In this document: positions 24,161-35,285 of the stretch, one piece after another
Numbering within the stretch: the stretch's first letter is position 1
Layout: every line of letters begins with the position of its first letter
From: Panulirus ornatus
Taxonomy: Eukaryota > Arthropoda > Malacostraca > Decapoda > Palinuridae
Length of the DNA: 64,000 bases
Direction of reading: 5' to 3'
Assembly (NCBI RefSeq): GCF_036320965.1
Contig: NC_092290.1
Coordinates: 500,420 to 564,419, forward strand
Made by a program: the position numbers and the translations under genes
Notes under the pieces: model-generated
What the model was told of the DNA's origin: nothing
Seen by the model: only the letters and a program-made list of their open reading frames with translations
Databases searched by the model: none

Positions 24161-24358
24161 TGCTTATGTATTTCCTGCGTCTAGTTAAAGGTGACTAAAA
24201 GGGGAGGGAGCAGGAGGCTGGAAATCCTCCTCTCCAGTTATTACTTTTCTAAAGGAAGGAACAGAGATGGGGGCCAAGTGAGGATTCCCTTATAGGCTTA
24301 GTCCTCTGTTTTTAGTGCTACTTTGCTAATGCAGGAAATGGCGGATATGCATGAAAAT
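24161..24358 (+). mobile_element. Short non-autonomous RTE-A derivative, copy 4 (older)
   Basis: 5'-truncated by about 45 bp and more diverged (GTCTAGTTAAAGGTGACTAAAAGG, GCAGGAGGCTGGAAATCC). It ends in GTGCTACTTTGCTAATGCAGGAAATGGCG and ATGCATGAAA. Confidence 0.8.
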
Positions 24359-24368
24359 ATATTCATTT

Positions 24369-24829
24369 TTTTATTATACTTTGTCGCTGTCTCCCATGTT
24401 AGTGAGGTAGCGCAAGGAAAAAGACAAAAGAATTGCCCAACCCACCCACATACCCACATACACCCACACACGCACATATACATACCTATACATTTCAACA
24501 TATATATACATATACATACACAGGCATATACATATATACACATGTACATAGTCATACTTGCTGCCTTCATCCATTCCCATCGCCACCCTGCCACACTTTC
24601 TCATTTTGCACACTTTTCCAAACCCAGTCACCAACTTGTGCAGTTTCTCACTCAAATCAGCCATCAGTGCTGTACTATTGGCAAACAACAAATGACTCAT
24701 TTCCAAGACCCTCTCATCCCCAACAGACTGCATATTCGCCCCTCTCCCCAAAGCTCTTGCAGTTACTTCCCTAACTACCCCATCCTTGAAGAAATGAAAC
24801 AACCATGGGGACATCACATACCTCTGCCT
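24369..24829 (-). pseudogene. RTE-A copy, C-terminus and part of the 3' UTR deleted
   Basis: The terminal hairpin and distal 3' UTR (24369-24594) are joined at about 24595 directly to RT coding sequence (VTGFGKVCK region, then FANSTALMAD where FADDTALVAD is expected). The join removes the proximal 3' UTR and the entire C-terminal module. The remaining coding sequence ends near 24829 at the MMSPWLFHF block. Both the catalytic change (DD to NS) and the deletion make it non-functional. Confidence 0.82.
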
Positions 24830-25063
24830 TATTTTTTTTCATACATATTTGCCATTTTCCACAATAGCAAGGTAGTGTAAGGACCAGATGACTGAGCCTT
24901 TGAGGGAAAAATGCTCATATGGCTGCCTTCTCTGTTCCTTCTTTTGGAAAAGTAAAACTTGATGGGAGGAATTCCGGCCCCCCCACTCCCACCTTTTTGA
25001 GTCACCTACGACATGCAGGGAATATGTGGGCTGTATTCTTTCTCTTCTAGCTCCAGAGATAAT
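24830..25063 (-). mobile_element. Short non-autonomous RTE-A derivative, copy 5
   Basis: Reverse-strand copy, with the tail end at 24832-24875 (CATTTTCCACAATAGCAAGGTAG) and the head at 25000-25063 (CATGCAGGGAATATGTGGGCTGTATTC, then CTCCAGAGATAAT). Moderately diverged. Its head end lies beside the left inverted end of the Tigger element. Confidence 0.8.
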
Positions 25064-25069
25064 CCATGT

Positions 25070-26319
25070 ACGGGTAGAACCTCTTTAATCCAGCAACCTC
25101 AGGACCTGGCCATTACTGGACCACAGAAAATGCCAGAAAACAGAAATTGACCCCTAAGGGAACCCCCTATGTAAACATGCCCAACCCCTGGTCTTGCCAG
25201 CTCATTCCACCTACATATTGTTGTGTTATGAAAGATAGAACAAAGTTTAAAACAGTAAATAATATGATCATTAATGCTGCCATTTAAGTCAGAAATACCC
25301 CCAGATGGAGATTCTGCAATATCTGAGGCAAGGGTTTTTTGTAACATATGACGCCAGTACAAGGCAAATTTATCAGAATTATGCACCTGTTCTGGGGTTA
25401 AGTTTTCCGCTGCCACTAACTGTGCAAATTCACCCACAAACTTTGTTGCAGCTTTGTGATGAGTAGTTAATGTAATGAACCACCACAGGTTGATAGTTGA
25501 CTTTGGTAAACTCTTGGTACTATTGTTGTTTGATTGTTATCATCAAGGCTGCCAGCCAGTGCTGTGTCAGTCCCAGCCAGGTGATGGGCCACATGTATAG
25601 CAAGAGTGAATGTGGTCTCAGAATTATCCTTAACACCTGAAGAATGTGTTAAAGATTTTTCGGTTTGTGGATGTAGCTTACGGTGACGGCCTTAATGACC
25701 CAGGCAGTTGATATGCCTAAAGCTCAAACAACTAACCAAGCAGCTGGCTTGCACACTTTCTCTCGCTCTGTACATATTGCAGTTGGTTGTTTGATAGAAA
25801 ATTGGAGTTTTTATTGATTCTTTTAATACAACCTCTCACTACAGGCTTCCATGTGAGCATTACGCTTTTCACTGCACACACTATGTACTGAAATTCCATG
25901 TCTCCACTTATACTTGTGTAACCATCCTTGCAAATATTCATGGTCATAGTCTAGCTTTAGTTCTCTGTGAAAAACTTTGGTCTGCTCAGTAACCATCTCC
26001 CCAAAAATGCTTACACCTTTATTACATGGGAGCTTAGATAATTGTAAAGTGCACTGCCTAATTCTGTACTCCTGGCACCTTTCAAAGTTTTCCAAAACTA
26101 AAGTTTTCTGGTTTTCATTTTCATCTAAAAACTGAGTTTATGAAATTATCAGGACTGTTAATTTGCTCAGTTGCAGTGTAAAAAGGTGTTGGTGACTTAG
26201 TGCTGCTAACAGTGCCATCCTAGTGGCATATCCACAAACTAAATGCAGTAGATTCAAAATGTTCTGAACCATGGGAGGAGTTGGACCACAGAGCACCAGA
26301 TTAGAGAGATACAACCTTT
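25070..26319 (-). mobile_element. Tigger/pogo-like DNA transposon with decayed inverted ends
   Basis: The left end (25074-25110, GTAGAACCTCTTTAATCC...) and the reverse complement of the right end (26276-26317, GTTGTATCTCTCTAATC...) align as degraded terminal inverted repeats. They share the CTCT-x-TAATC core and a downstream GG-x-CC block. Between them the minus strand carries pieces of a Tigger/jerky-type transposase. A target duplication cannot be settled (TA occurs on both sides). The element is about 1.25 kb, shorter than an intact Tigger, so parts are missing. Confidence 0.72.
25100..26140 (-). pseudogene. Tigger/jerky-type transposase relic
   Basis: On the minus strand, 25823-26095 encodes LSKLPCNKGVSIFGEMVTEQTKVFHREL followed by YLQGWLHKYKWRHGIS, the second DNA-binding helix-turn-helix block of these transposases. 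After about 370 bp that does not align, 25380-25450 encodes FVGEFAQLVAAENLTPEQVHNSDKFALYWR. That block corresponds to the start of the DDE domain, where NADET-x-LYWR is usual; the Asp is kept but the surrounding residues have changed. Next come QKTLASD and degraded sequence. The N-terminal helix-turn-helix is not recognisable and the later DDE residues are absent. It is a dead DNA-cutting transposase and differs from the relic at 19460. Confidence 0.78.
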
Positions 26320-26320
26320 A

Positions 26321-26672
26321 TATATAAACCATGGAAAGGTCTGTGGGTCCTGGATGTAGAAAGGAAGCTGTGGTTTTGGTGCATTACACATGGCAGCTAG
26401 AGACTGAGTGTGAGCGAATGTGGCTTATCTTTTGTCTTTTTTCTGGCGGTGGCGTTGGTGGTGGTGGGGTGTGGTGTGGGATGGATGCTGTTTCATGTGT
26501 GACGGGGTGGTGATGGAATGGATGAAGGCAGCAAGAATGAATGTGTAAATGTGTATATATGTATATGTCTGTGAATGTATATGTATGTATGAGTTGAAAT
26601 GTATATGGATGCATGTGTGTGTGTGTGTGGGTGTTTATGTATATACATGTGTATGTGGGTGGGTTGGGCCAT
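26321..26672 (+). mobile_element. Solo RTE-A long-form 3' UTR, hairpin lost
   Basis: Begins at AAACCATGGAAAGG and follows the long-form 3' UTR to TGGGTTGGGCC, then passes to a TA/TTTA-rich stretch. The terminal hairpin is missing and no coding sequence is attached. An altered central stretch, GGCGGTGGCGTTGGTGGTGG (26445-26464), replaces the usual CGCTACC block. Confidence 0.8.
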
Positions 26673-26693
26673 ATACAAATATATATATTTATT

Positions 26694-29656
26694 TATTATA
26701 CTTTGTCGCTGTCTCCCGCGTTAGCGAGGTAGCACAAGGAAACAGACGAAAGAATGGCCCAACCCACCCACATACACATGCTTATACATACACATTCACA
26801 CATGCACACATACATACCTATACATCTCAACATATACATATATATATATACACACACAGACATATACATATATACACATATACATAATTCATACTGTTTA
26901 CCCTTATTCATTCCTATCGCCACCCCGCCACACATGAAATGACAACCCCCTCCCCCTGCATGCGCGCAAGGTAGCGCTAGGAAAAGACAACAAAGGCCAC
27001 ATTCGTTCGCACTCAGTCTCTAGCTGTCATGTATAATGCACCAAAACCACAGCTCCCTTTCCACATCCAGGCCTCACAAAACTTTCCATGGTTTACATCA
27101 GACGCTTCACATGCCCTGGTTCAATCCACTGACAGCACGTCGACCCCGGTATACCACATTGTTCCAATTCACTCTATTCCTTGCACTCCTTTCACCCTCC
27201 TGCATGTTCAGGCCCCGATCACTCAAAATCTTTTTCACTCCATCTTTCCACCTCCAATTTGGTCTCCCACCTCTCCTCGTTCCCTCTACCTCTGACACAT
27301 ATATCCTCTTGGTCAATCTTTCCTCACTCATTCTCTCCATGTGACCAAACCATTTCAAAACACCCTCTTCTGCTCTCTCAACCACACTCTTTTTTTACCA
27401 CACATCTCTCTTACCCTATTATTACTTACTCGATCAAACCACCTCACACCACATATTGTCCTCAAACATCTCATTTTCAGCATATCCACCCACCTGTGCA
27501 CAACTCTATCTTTAGCCCATGCCTTGCAACCATATAATATTGGTGGAACCACTATTCTTTCAAAACATCCCATTTTTGCTTTTCAAGATAACGTTCTTGA
27601 CCTCCAAACATTTTTCAACGCTCCCAGAACTTTTGCCCCTTCCCGCACCATATGATACACTTCCACTTCCATGGTTTCATCCGCTGCCAGATCCACTCCC
27701 AGATTTCTAAAACACTTCACTTCCTCCAGTTTTTCTCCATTCAAACTTACCTCCCAATTGACTTGTCCCTCAACTCTACTGTACCTAATAACCTTGCTCT
27801 TATTCACATTCACTCTTAGCTTTCTTCTTTCTCACACTTTACCAAACTCAGTCACCAGCTTCTGCAGTTTCTCACTCGAATCAGCCACCAGCGCTGTATC
27901 ATCAGCGAACAACAACTGACTCACTTCCCAAGATCTCTCATCCACAACAGACTGCATACTTGCCCCTCTTTCCAAAACTCTTGCATTCACCTCCCTAACA
28001 ACCCCATCCATAAACAAATTAAACAACCATGGAGACATCACGCACCCCTGCTGCAAACCAACATTCACTGAGAACATATCACTTTCCTCTCTTCCTACAC
28101 GTATACATGCCTTACATCCTCGATAAAAACTTTTCACTGCTTCTAACAACTTGCCTCCCACACCATATATTCTTAATACCTTCCACAGAGCATCTCTATC
28201 AACTCTATCATATGCCTTTTCCAGATCCATAAATGCTACATACAAATCCATTTACTTTTCTAAGTATTTCTCACATACATTCTTCAAAGCAAACACCTGA
28301 TCCACACATCCTCTACCACTTCTGAAACCACACTGCTCATCCCCAATCTGATGCTCTGTACATGCTTTCACCCTCTCAATCAATACCCTTCCATATATTT
28401 TCCCAGGAATACTCAACAAACTTATACCTCTGTAATTTGAGCACTCACTCGTATCCCCTTTGCCTTTGTACAATGGCACTATGCAATCATTGTGCCAGTC
28501 CTCAGGCTCCTCACCATGAGTCATACATACATTAAATAACCTTACCAACCAGTCAACAATAGTCACCCCCTTTTTTAATAAATTCCACTGCAATACCATC
28601 CAAACCTGCTGCCTTCCCAGATTTCATCTTTCGCAAAGTTTTTACCACCTCTTCTCTGTTTACCAAATCATTCTCCCTAACCTTCTCACTTTGCTCACCA
28701 CCTCGACCAAAGCACCCCATATCTGCCACTCTATCATCAAAGACATTCAACAAACCTTCAAAATACTCACTCCATCATCTCGCATCACCACTACTTGTTA
28801 TCACCTCCCCATTAGACCCCTTCACTAATGTTTCCATTTGTTCCCATGTCTCACACACTTTCTTTACCTACTTCCAAAACATCTTTTTATTCTCCCTAAA
28901 ATTTAATGATACTCTCTCACCCCAACTCTCATTTGCCCTCTTTTTCACCTCTTGCACCTTTCTCTTGACCTCCTACCTCTTTCTTTTATACATCTCCCAG
29001 TCATTTGCATTATTTCCCTGCAAAAATCGTCCAAATGCCTCTCTTGTCTTTCACTAATAATCTTACTTCTTCATCCCACCACTCAAAACCCTTTCTAATC
29101 TGCCCACCTCCCACGCTTCTCAGGCCACAAGTATCTTTTGTGCAAGCCATCACTGCTTCCCTAAATACATCCCTTTCCTCCCCCACTCCCCTTATGTCCT
29201 TTGTTCTCACCTTTTTCCATTCTGTACTCACTCTCTCCTCATACTTCCTCACACAAATCTCCTTTCCAAACTTACTCTCACCACTCTTTTCCCCCCAACA
29301 TTCTCTCTTCTTTTCTGAAAACCTCTACAAATCTTCACCTTCGCCTCCACAAGGTAATGATCAGACATCCCTCCAGTTGCACCTCTCAGCACATTAACAT
29401 CCTAAAGTCTCTCTCGTGCGCCTATCAATTGACTTGTAATCCAGTAATGCTCTCTGGCTATCCCTCCTACTTTCATACGGATACTTCTGTATATCTCTCT
29501 TTTTATACCAGGTATTCCCAATCACCAGTCCTTTTTCAGCACATAAATCTACAAGCTCTTCACCATTTCCATTTACAACACTGAACACCCCATGTACACC
29601 AATTATTCCCTCAACTGCCACATTACTCACCTTTGCATTAAAATAACCCATCACTA

Positions 29657-29658
<2 letters not shown>
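26694..29658 (-). pseudogene. Nearly complete RTE-A copy, 5'-truncated in the endonuclease
   Basis: The minus strand runs from the terminal hairpin (26700-26735) and long-form 3' UTR through the C-terminus ([13 protein letters not shown] near 27260), RT (FADDTALVAD near 27900; GLQQGC near 28050; AFMDLEKAYD near 28225; LDGIAVE near 28600) and linker. It ends in the endonuclease, cut just before the GDLN block (here GYFNAK, near 29640). The (TA)n tract follows immediately at the truncated end. At least six frame breaks or stops occur, for example around 27350-27400, 27575-27583, 27815-27832, at 28251 and in the linker, so it is inactive. It is clearly older than the copy at 29750. Confidence 0.9.

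Positions 29659-29731
<73 letters not shown>
29659..29731. repeat. (TA)n tract
   Basis: TA run lying at the truncated 5' end of one minus-strand RTE-A copy and at the 3' tail of the next. (TTTA)n follows at 29732-29748. Confidence 0.95.
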
Positions 29732-29736
<5 letters not shown>

Positions 29737-29749
29737 TTATTTATTTATT

Positions 29750-32700
29750 TTGCTTTGTTGCTGCCTCCCACGTTAGCGAGGTAGCGCAAGGAAATAGACG
29801 AAAGAAGGGCCCAACCCACCCACATACACATGTATATACATACACATCCACACACGCAAATATACATACCAATACATCTCAACGGATACATATATATACA
29901 CACACAGACATATACATATATACACATATACATAATTCTCTCCATGTGCCCAAACCATTTCAAAACACCCTCTTCTGCTCTCTCAACCACGCTCTTTTTA
30001 TTTCCACACATCTCTCTTACCCTTACATTACTTACTCGATCAAACCACCTCACACCACACATTGTCCTCAAACATCTCATTTCCAGCACATCCACCCTCC
30101 TGCGCACAACTCTATCCATAGCCCTCGCCTCGCAACCATACAACATTGTTGGAACCAATATCCCTTCAAACATACCCATTTTTGCTTTCCGAGATAATGT
30201 TCTTGACCTCCACACATTCTTCAAGGCTCCCAGGATTTTTGCCCCCTCCCCCACCCTATGATTCACTTCTGCTTCCATGGTTCCATCCGCTGCCAGATCC
30301 ACTCCCAGATATCTAAAACACTTTACTTCCTCCAGTTTTTCTCCATTCAAACTTACCTCTCAATTGACTTGACCTTCAACCCTACTGTACCTAATAACCT
30401 TGCTCTTATTCACATTTACTCTTAACTTTCTTCTTTCACACACTTTACCAAACTCAGTCACCAGCTTCTGCAGTTCCTCACATGAATCAGCCACCAGCGC
30501 TGTATCATCAGCGAACAACAACTGACTCACTTCCCAAGCTCTCTCATCCACAACAGACTTCATACTTGCCCCTCTTTCCAAAACTCTTGCATTCACCTCC
30601 CTAACAACCCCATCCATAAACAAATTAAACAACCATGGAGACATCACACACCCCTGCCGCAAACCTACATTCACTGAGAACCAATCACTTTCCTCTCTTC
30701 CTACATGTACACATGCCTTACATCCTTGATAAAAACTTTTCACTGCTTCTAACAACTTGCCTCCCACACCATATATTCTTAATACCTTCCACAGAGCATC
30801 TCTATCAACTCTATCATATGCCTTCTCCAGATCCATAAATGCTACATACAGATCCATTTGCTTTTCTAAGTATTTCTCACATACATTCTTCAAAGCAAAC
30901 ACCTGATCCACACATCCTCTACCACTTCTGAAACCACACTGCTCTTCCCCAATCTGATGCTCTGTACATGCCTTCACCCTCTCAGTCAATACCCTCCCAT
31001 ATAATTTACCAGGAACACTCAACAAACTTATACCTCTGTAATTTGAGCGCTCACTCTTATCCCCTTTGCCTTTGTACAATGGCACTATGCATGCATTCCG
31101 CCAATCCTCAGGCACCTCACCATGAGTCATACATACATTAAATAACCTTACCAACCAGTCAACAATACAGTCACCCCCTTTTTTAATAAATTCCACTGCA
31201 ATACCATCCAAACTTGCTGCCTTGCCGGCTTTCATCTTCCACAAAGCTTTTCCTACCTCTTCTCTGTTTACCAAATCATTTTCCCTAACCCTCTCACTTA
31301 GCACACCACCTCGACCAAAACACCCTATATCTGCCACTGTATCATCAAACACATTCAACAAACCTTCAAAATACTCACTCCATCTCCTTCTCACATCACC
31401 ACTACTTGTTACCACCTCCCCATTTGCGCCCTACACTGAAGTTCCCATTTGCTCCCTTGTCTTACGCACTTTATTTACCTCCTTCCAGAACATATTTTTA
31501 TTCTCCCTAAAATTTGATGATACTCTCTCACCCCAACTCTCATTTGCCCTCTTTTTCACCTCTTGCACCTTTCTCTTGACCTCCTGTCTCTTTCTTTTAT
31601 ACATCTCCCACTCAATTGCATTTTTTCCCTGCAAAAATTGTCCAAATGCCTCTCTCTTCTCTTTCACTAATAATCTTACTTCTTCATCCCACCACTCACT
31701 ACCCTGTCTAATCAACCTACCTCTCACACTTCTCATGCCACTAGCATCTTTTGCGCAATACATCACTGATTCCCTAAATACATCCCATTCCTCCCCCACT
31801 TCCCTTACTTCCTTTGTTCTCACCTTTTTCCATTCTGTACTCAGTCTCTCCAGGTACTTCCTCACACAAGTCTCCTTCCCAAGCTCACTTACTCTCACCA
31901 CCCTCTTCACCCCAACATTCACTCTTCTTTTCTGAAAACCCATACAAATCTTCACCTTTGCCTCCACAAGATAATGATCAAACATCCCTCAAGTTGTACC
32001 TCTCAGCACATTAACATCCAAAAGTCTCTCTTTCGCGCGCCTGTCAATTAACATGTAATCCAATAACGCTCTCTGGCCATCTTTCCTGCTTACATACGTA
32101 TACTTATGTATATCTCGCTTTTTAAACCAGGTATTCCCAATCACCAGTCCTTTTTCAGTGCATAAATCTACAAGCTCTTCACCATTTCCATTTACAACAC
32201 TGAACACCCCACGTATACCACTTATTCCCTCAACTGCCACATTACTCACCTTTACATTCAAATCACCCATCACTATAACCCGGTCTCGTGCATCAAAACC
32301 ACTAACACACTCATTCAGCTGCTCCCAAAACACTTGCCTCTCATGATCTTTCTTTTCATGCCCAGGTGCATATGCACCAATAATCACCCATCTCTCTCCA
32401 TCAACTTTCAGTTTTACCCATATTAATCGAGAATTTACTTTCTTACATTCTATCACATACTGCCACAACTCCTGTTTCAGGAGTACTGCTACTCCTTCCC
32501 TTGCTCTTGTCCTCTCACTAACCCCTGACTTTACTCCCAAGACATTCCCAAACCACTCTTCCCCTTTACCCTTGAGCTTCGTTTCACTCAGAGCCAAAAC
32601 ATCCAGGTTCCTTTCCTCAAACATACTACCTATCTCTCCTTTTTTCACATCTTGGTTACATCCACACACATTTAGACACCCCAATCTGAGTCTACGAGGA

Positions 32701-32752
32701 GGATGAGCACTCCCCGCATGACTCCTTCTGTTTTCCCATTTTTTAGAAAGTT

Positions 32753-32757
<5 letters not shown>
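29750..32757 (-). pseudogene. RTE-A copy reaching the 5' UTR, three stops and a 3' deletion
   Basis: The minus strand reads from a 3' UTR (29750-29937) that jumps at about 29938 into the C-terminal FGHMER region, which deletes the end of the ORF and the proximal UTR. The rest of the polyprotein is present up to the 5' UTR (32690-32757). Only single nonsense changes interrupt it: N-TGA-E near 30360 (a Trp codon), V-TAG-G near 31428 (Lys) and T-TGA-G near 31987 (Gly). The endonuclease is complete here: LRLGCLNVCGCNQD, LALSETKLKGKG, YAPGHEKKDHE, MGDLN and (altered) MFDHYLVEAK. This is the best copy for reading the N-terminus. (TA)n lies on both sides. Confidence 0.92.

Positions 32758-32834
<77 letters not shown>
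32758..32834. repeat. (TA)n tract
   Basis: TA run between the 5' UTR end of the RTE-A copy and the head of a short derivative. Confidence 0.95.
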
Positions 32835-32838
<4 letters not shown>

Positions 32839-33064
32839 GGGGATAGGGGAGAAAGAATACTTCCCACGTATTCCCTGCGTGTTGTACAAGGCGACTAAAA
32901 GGGAAGGGAGCGGGGGGCTGGAAATCCTCCCCTCTCATTTTTTTTTAATTTTCCAAAAGAAGGAACAGAGAAGGGGGCCAGGTGAGGATATTCCCTCAAA
33001 GGCCCAGTCCTCTGTTCTTAACGCTACCTCGGTAATGCGGGAAATGGCGAATAGTATGGAAATG

Positions 33065-33066
<2 letters not shown>
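32835..33066 (+). mobile_element. Short non-autonomous RTE-A derivative, copy 6 (best complete copy)
   Basis: A full unit from CCCTGGGGATAGGGGAG to GAATAGTATGGAAATGGAA, with (TA)n on both sides. Its bases 32885-33010 align with the RTE-A 5' UTR (GCGGGGGGCTGG, TTAATTTTCCAAAAG, GGAACAGA, AAGGCCCAG). 33011-33066 aligns with the RTE-A end (TCTGTTCTTAACGCTACCTCG). Confidence 0.9.

Positions 33067-33126
<60 letters not shown>
33067..33126. repeat. (TA)n tract
   Basis: TA run between the tail of the short derivative and an inverted RTE-A segment. Confidence 0.95.
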
Positions 33127-33128
<2 letters not shown>

Positions 33129-34841
33129 AGACCACACACCCCTGCCGCAAACCTACATTCACTGAGAACCAATCAATTTCCTCTCTTCCTACACGTACAC
33201 ATGCCTTACATCCTCGATAAAACTTTTCACTGCTTCTAACAATTTGCCTCCCACACCATATATTCTTAATACCTTCCACAGAGCATCTCTATCAACTCTA
33301 TCATATGCCTTCTCCAGATCCATAAATGCTACATACAAATCCATTTGCTTTTCTAAGTATTTCTCACATACATTCTTCAAAGCAAACACCTGATCCACAC
33401 ATCCTCTACCACTTCTGAAACCACACTGCTCTTCCCCAATCTGATGCTCTGTACATGCCTTCACCCTCTCAATCAATATCCTCCCATATAATTTACCAGG
33501 AATACTCAACAAACTTATACCTCTGTAATTTGAGCACTCACTCTTATCCCCTTTGCCTTTGTACAATGGCACTATGCACGCATTCCGCCAATCCTCAGGC
33601 ACCTTACCAACCTTACCAACCAGTCAACAATACAGTCACCCCCTTTTTTAATAAATTCCACTGCAATACCATCCAAACCTGCTGCCTTGCCGGCTTTCAT
33701 CTTCCACAAAGCTTTTACTACCTCTTCTCTGTTTACCAAATCATTGTGTGATGTGTGATGTCTCCATGGTTGTTTAATTTGTTTATGGATGGGGTTGTTA
33801 GGGAGGTGAATGCAAGAGTTTTGGAAAGAGGGGTAAGTATGAAGTCTGTTGGGGATGAGAGAGCTTGGGAAGTGAGTCAGTTGTTGTTCGCTGATGATAC
33901 AGCGCTCGTGGCTGATTCATGTGAGAAACTGCAGAAGCTGGTGACTGAGTTTGGTAAAGTGTGTGAAAGAAGAAAGTTAAGAGTAAATGTGAATAAGAGC
34001 AAGGTTATTAGGTACAGTAGGGTTGAGGGTCAAGTCAATTGGGAGGTGAGTTTGAATGGAGAAAAACTGGAGGAAGTGAAGTGTTTTAGATATCTGGGAG
34101 TGGATCTGGCAGCGGATGGAACCATCGAAGCGGAAGTGGATCATAGGTCGGGGGAGGGGGCGAAAATTCTGGGAGCCTTGAAAAATGTGTGGAAGTCAAG
34201 AACATTATCTCGGAAAGCAAAAATGGGTATGTTTGAAGGAATAGTGGTTCCAACAATGTTGTATGGTTGCGAGGCGTGGGCTATGGATAGAGTTGTGCGC
34301 AGGAGGGTGGATGTGCTGGAAATGAGATGTTTGAGGACAATGTGTGGTGTGAGGTGGTTTGATCGAGTAAGTAACGTAAGGGTAAGAGAGATGTGTGGAA
34401 ATAAAAAGAGCGTGGTTGAGAGAGCAGAAGAGGGTGTTTTGAAATGGTTCGGGCAAATGGAGAGAATGAGTGAGGAAAGATTGACCAAGAGAATATATGT
34501 GTCGGAGGTGGAGGGAACGAGGAGAAGAGGGAGACCAAATTGGAGGTGGAAAGATGGAGTGAAAAAGATTTTGTGTGATTGGGGCCTGAACATGCAGGAG
34601 GGTGAAAGGAGGGCAAGGAATAGAGTGAATTGGAGCGATGTGGTATACCGGGGTTGATGTGCTGTCAGTGGAGTGAATCAAGGCATGTGAAGCGACTGGG
34701 GTAAACCATGGAAAGCTGTGTAGGTATGTATATTTGCGTGTGTGGACGTATGTATATACATGTGTATGGGGGTGGGTTGGGCCATTTCTTTTGTCTGTTT
34801 CCTTGCGCTACCTCGCAAACGCGGGAGACAGTGACAAAGCA

Positions 34842-34859
<18 letters not shown>
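33126..34859 (+). mobile_element. RTE-A insertion with inverted 5' part (twin priming)
   Basis: 33126-33745 is minus-strand RTE-A running from codons NDLVNREE to the MSP codons of the RT B motif. 33746-34838 is plus-strand RTE-A that starts at those same codons (VMSPWLFN) and continues to the short-form 3' UTR and poly-A. The two halves therefore describe one element whose 5' portion was inserted backwards, overlapping by about 15 bp. (TA)n borders both outer ends. A small deletion-duplication near 33600 (CTTACCAACCTTACCAACC) breaks the inverted frame. Confidence 0.9.
33755..34657 (+). CDS. RTE-A RT palm and C-terminal frame of the inverted insertion
   Basis: About 300 codons from MSPWLFNLFMDGVV through FADDTALVAD (near 33880), [34 protein letters not shown] and [13 protein letters not shown], ending at the normal RTE-A stop. 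The fingers and A motif lie on the other strand because of the 5' inversion, so this can only be a partial RT. No promoter is present. Confidence 0.7.
   Translation: MMSPWLFNLFMDGVVREVNARVLERGVSMKSVGDERAWEVSQLLFADDTALVADSCEKLQKLVTEFGKVCERRKLRVNVNKSKVIRYSRVEGQVNWEVSLNGEKLEEVKCFRYLGVDLAADGTIEAEVDHRSGEGAKILGALKNVWKSRTLSRKAKMGMFEGIVVPTMLYGCEAWAMDRVVRRRVDVLEMRCLRTMCGVRWFDRVSNVRVREMCGNKKSVVERAEEGVLKWFGQMERMSEERLTKRIYVSEVEGTRRRGRPNWRWKDGVKKILCDWGLNMQEGERRARNRVNWSDVVYRG

Positions 34860-34910
<51 letters not shown>
34860..34910. repeat. (TA)n tail tract
   Basis: TA run shared by the plus-strand tail on its left and a minus-strand tail on its right. Confidence 0.95.
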
Positions 34911-34914
<4 letters not shown>

Positions 34915-35285
34915 TTATTTTGCTTTGTCGCTGTCTCCCACGTTAGCGAGGCAGCACAAGGAAACAGATGAAAGAATAGCCCAACCCACCCACATACACA
35001 CGTATACACATATACGCCCACACATGCAAATATACATACCTATACATCTCATCGTATACATACATATACACACAGACATATACATATATACACATGCACA
35101 CAGTTCATAATGTCTGCTTTCATTCATTCCCATCAACACCCCGCCACACATGAAATAACAACTCCCCTCCCCCTCATGTGCGCGAGGCAGTGCCAGGAAA
35201 AGACAACAAAGGCCACATTCGCTCACACTCAGTCTCCAGCTGCCATGTAATAATGCACCGAAACCTCAGCTCCCCCTCCACATCA
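34915..35285 (-). mobile_element. Solo RTE-A long-form 3' UTR
   Basis: Minus-strand terminal hairpin (34922-34955) and long-form 3' UTR up to the GCACCGAAACC...CTCCACATC block, where it stops without coding sequence. It is a strongly 5'-truncated insertion into the boundary of the unassigned DNA that follows. Confidence 0.85.

Noticed and set aside
29592..29750. CRISPR-like or satellite array from regularly recurring GC-rich blocks (TTAGCGAGGTAGCGC)
   Set aside because: The recurring blocks are the 3' ends of dispersed RTE-A copies at irregular spacing and in both orientations; there is no array.
32835..32910. Possible HDV-like self-cleaving ribozyme at the RTE-A 5' end (hairpins GAATAC/GTATTC and GTCG/CGAC, then CTAAAAGGG)
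   Set aside because: Some RTE and R2 elements do carry such ribozymes, so I tried to fold one by eye. A P1 strand pairing in the required nested double pseudoknot could not be found. A descriptor search would be needed.
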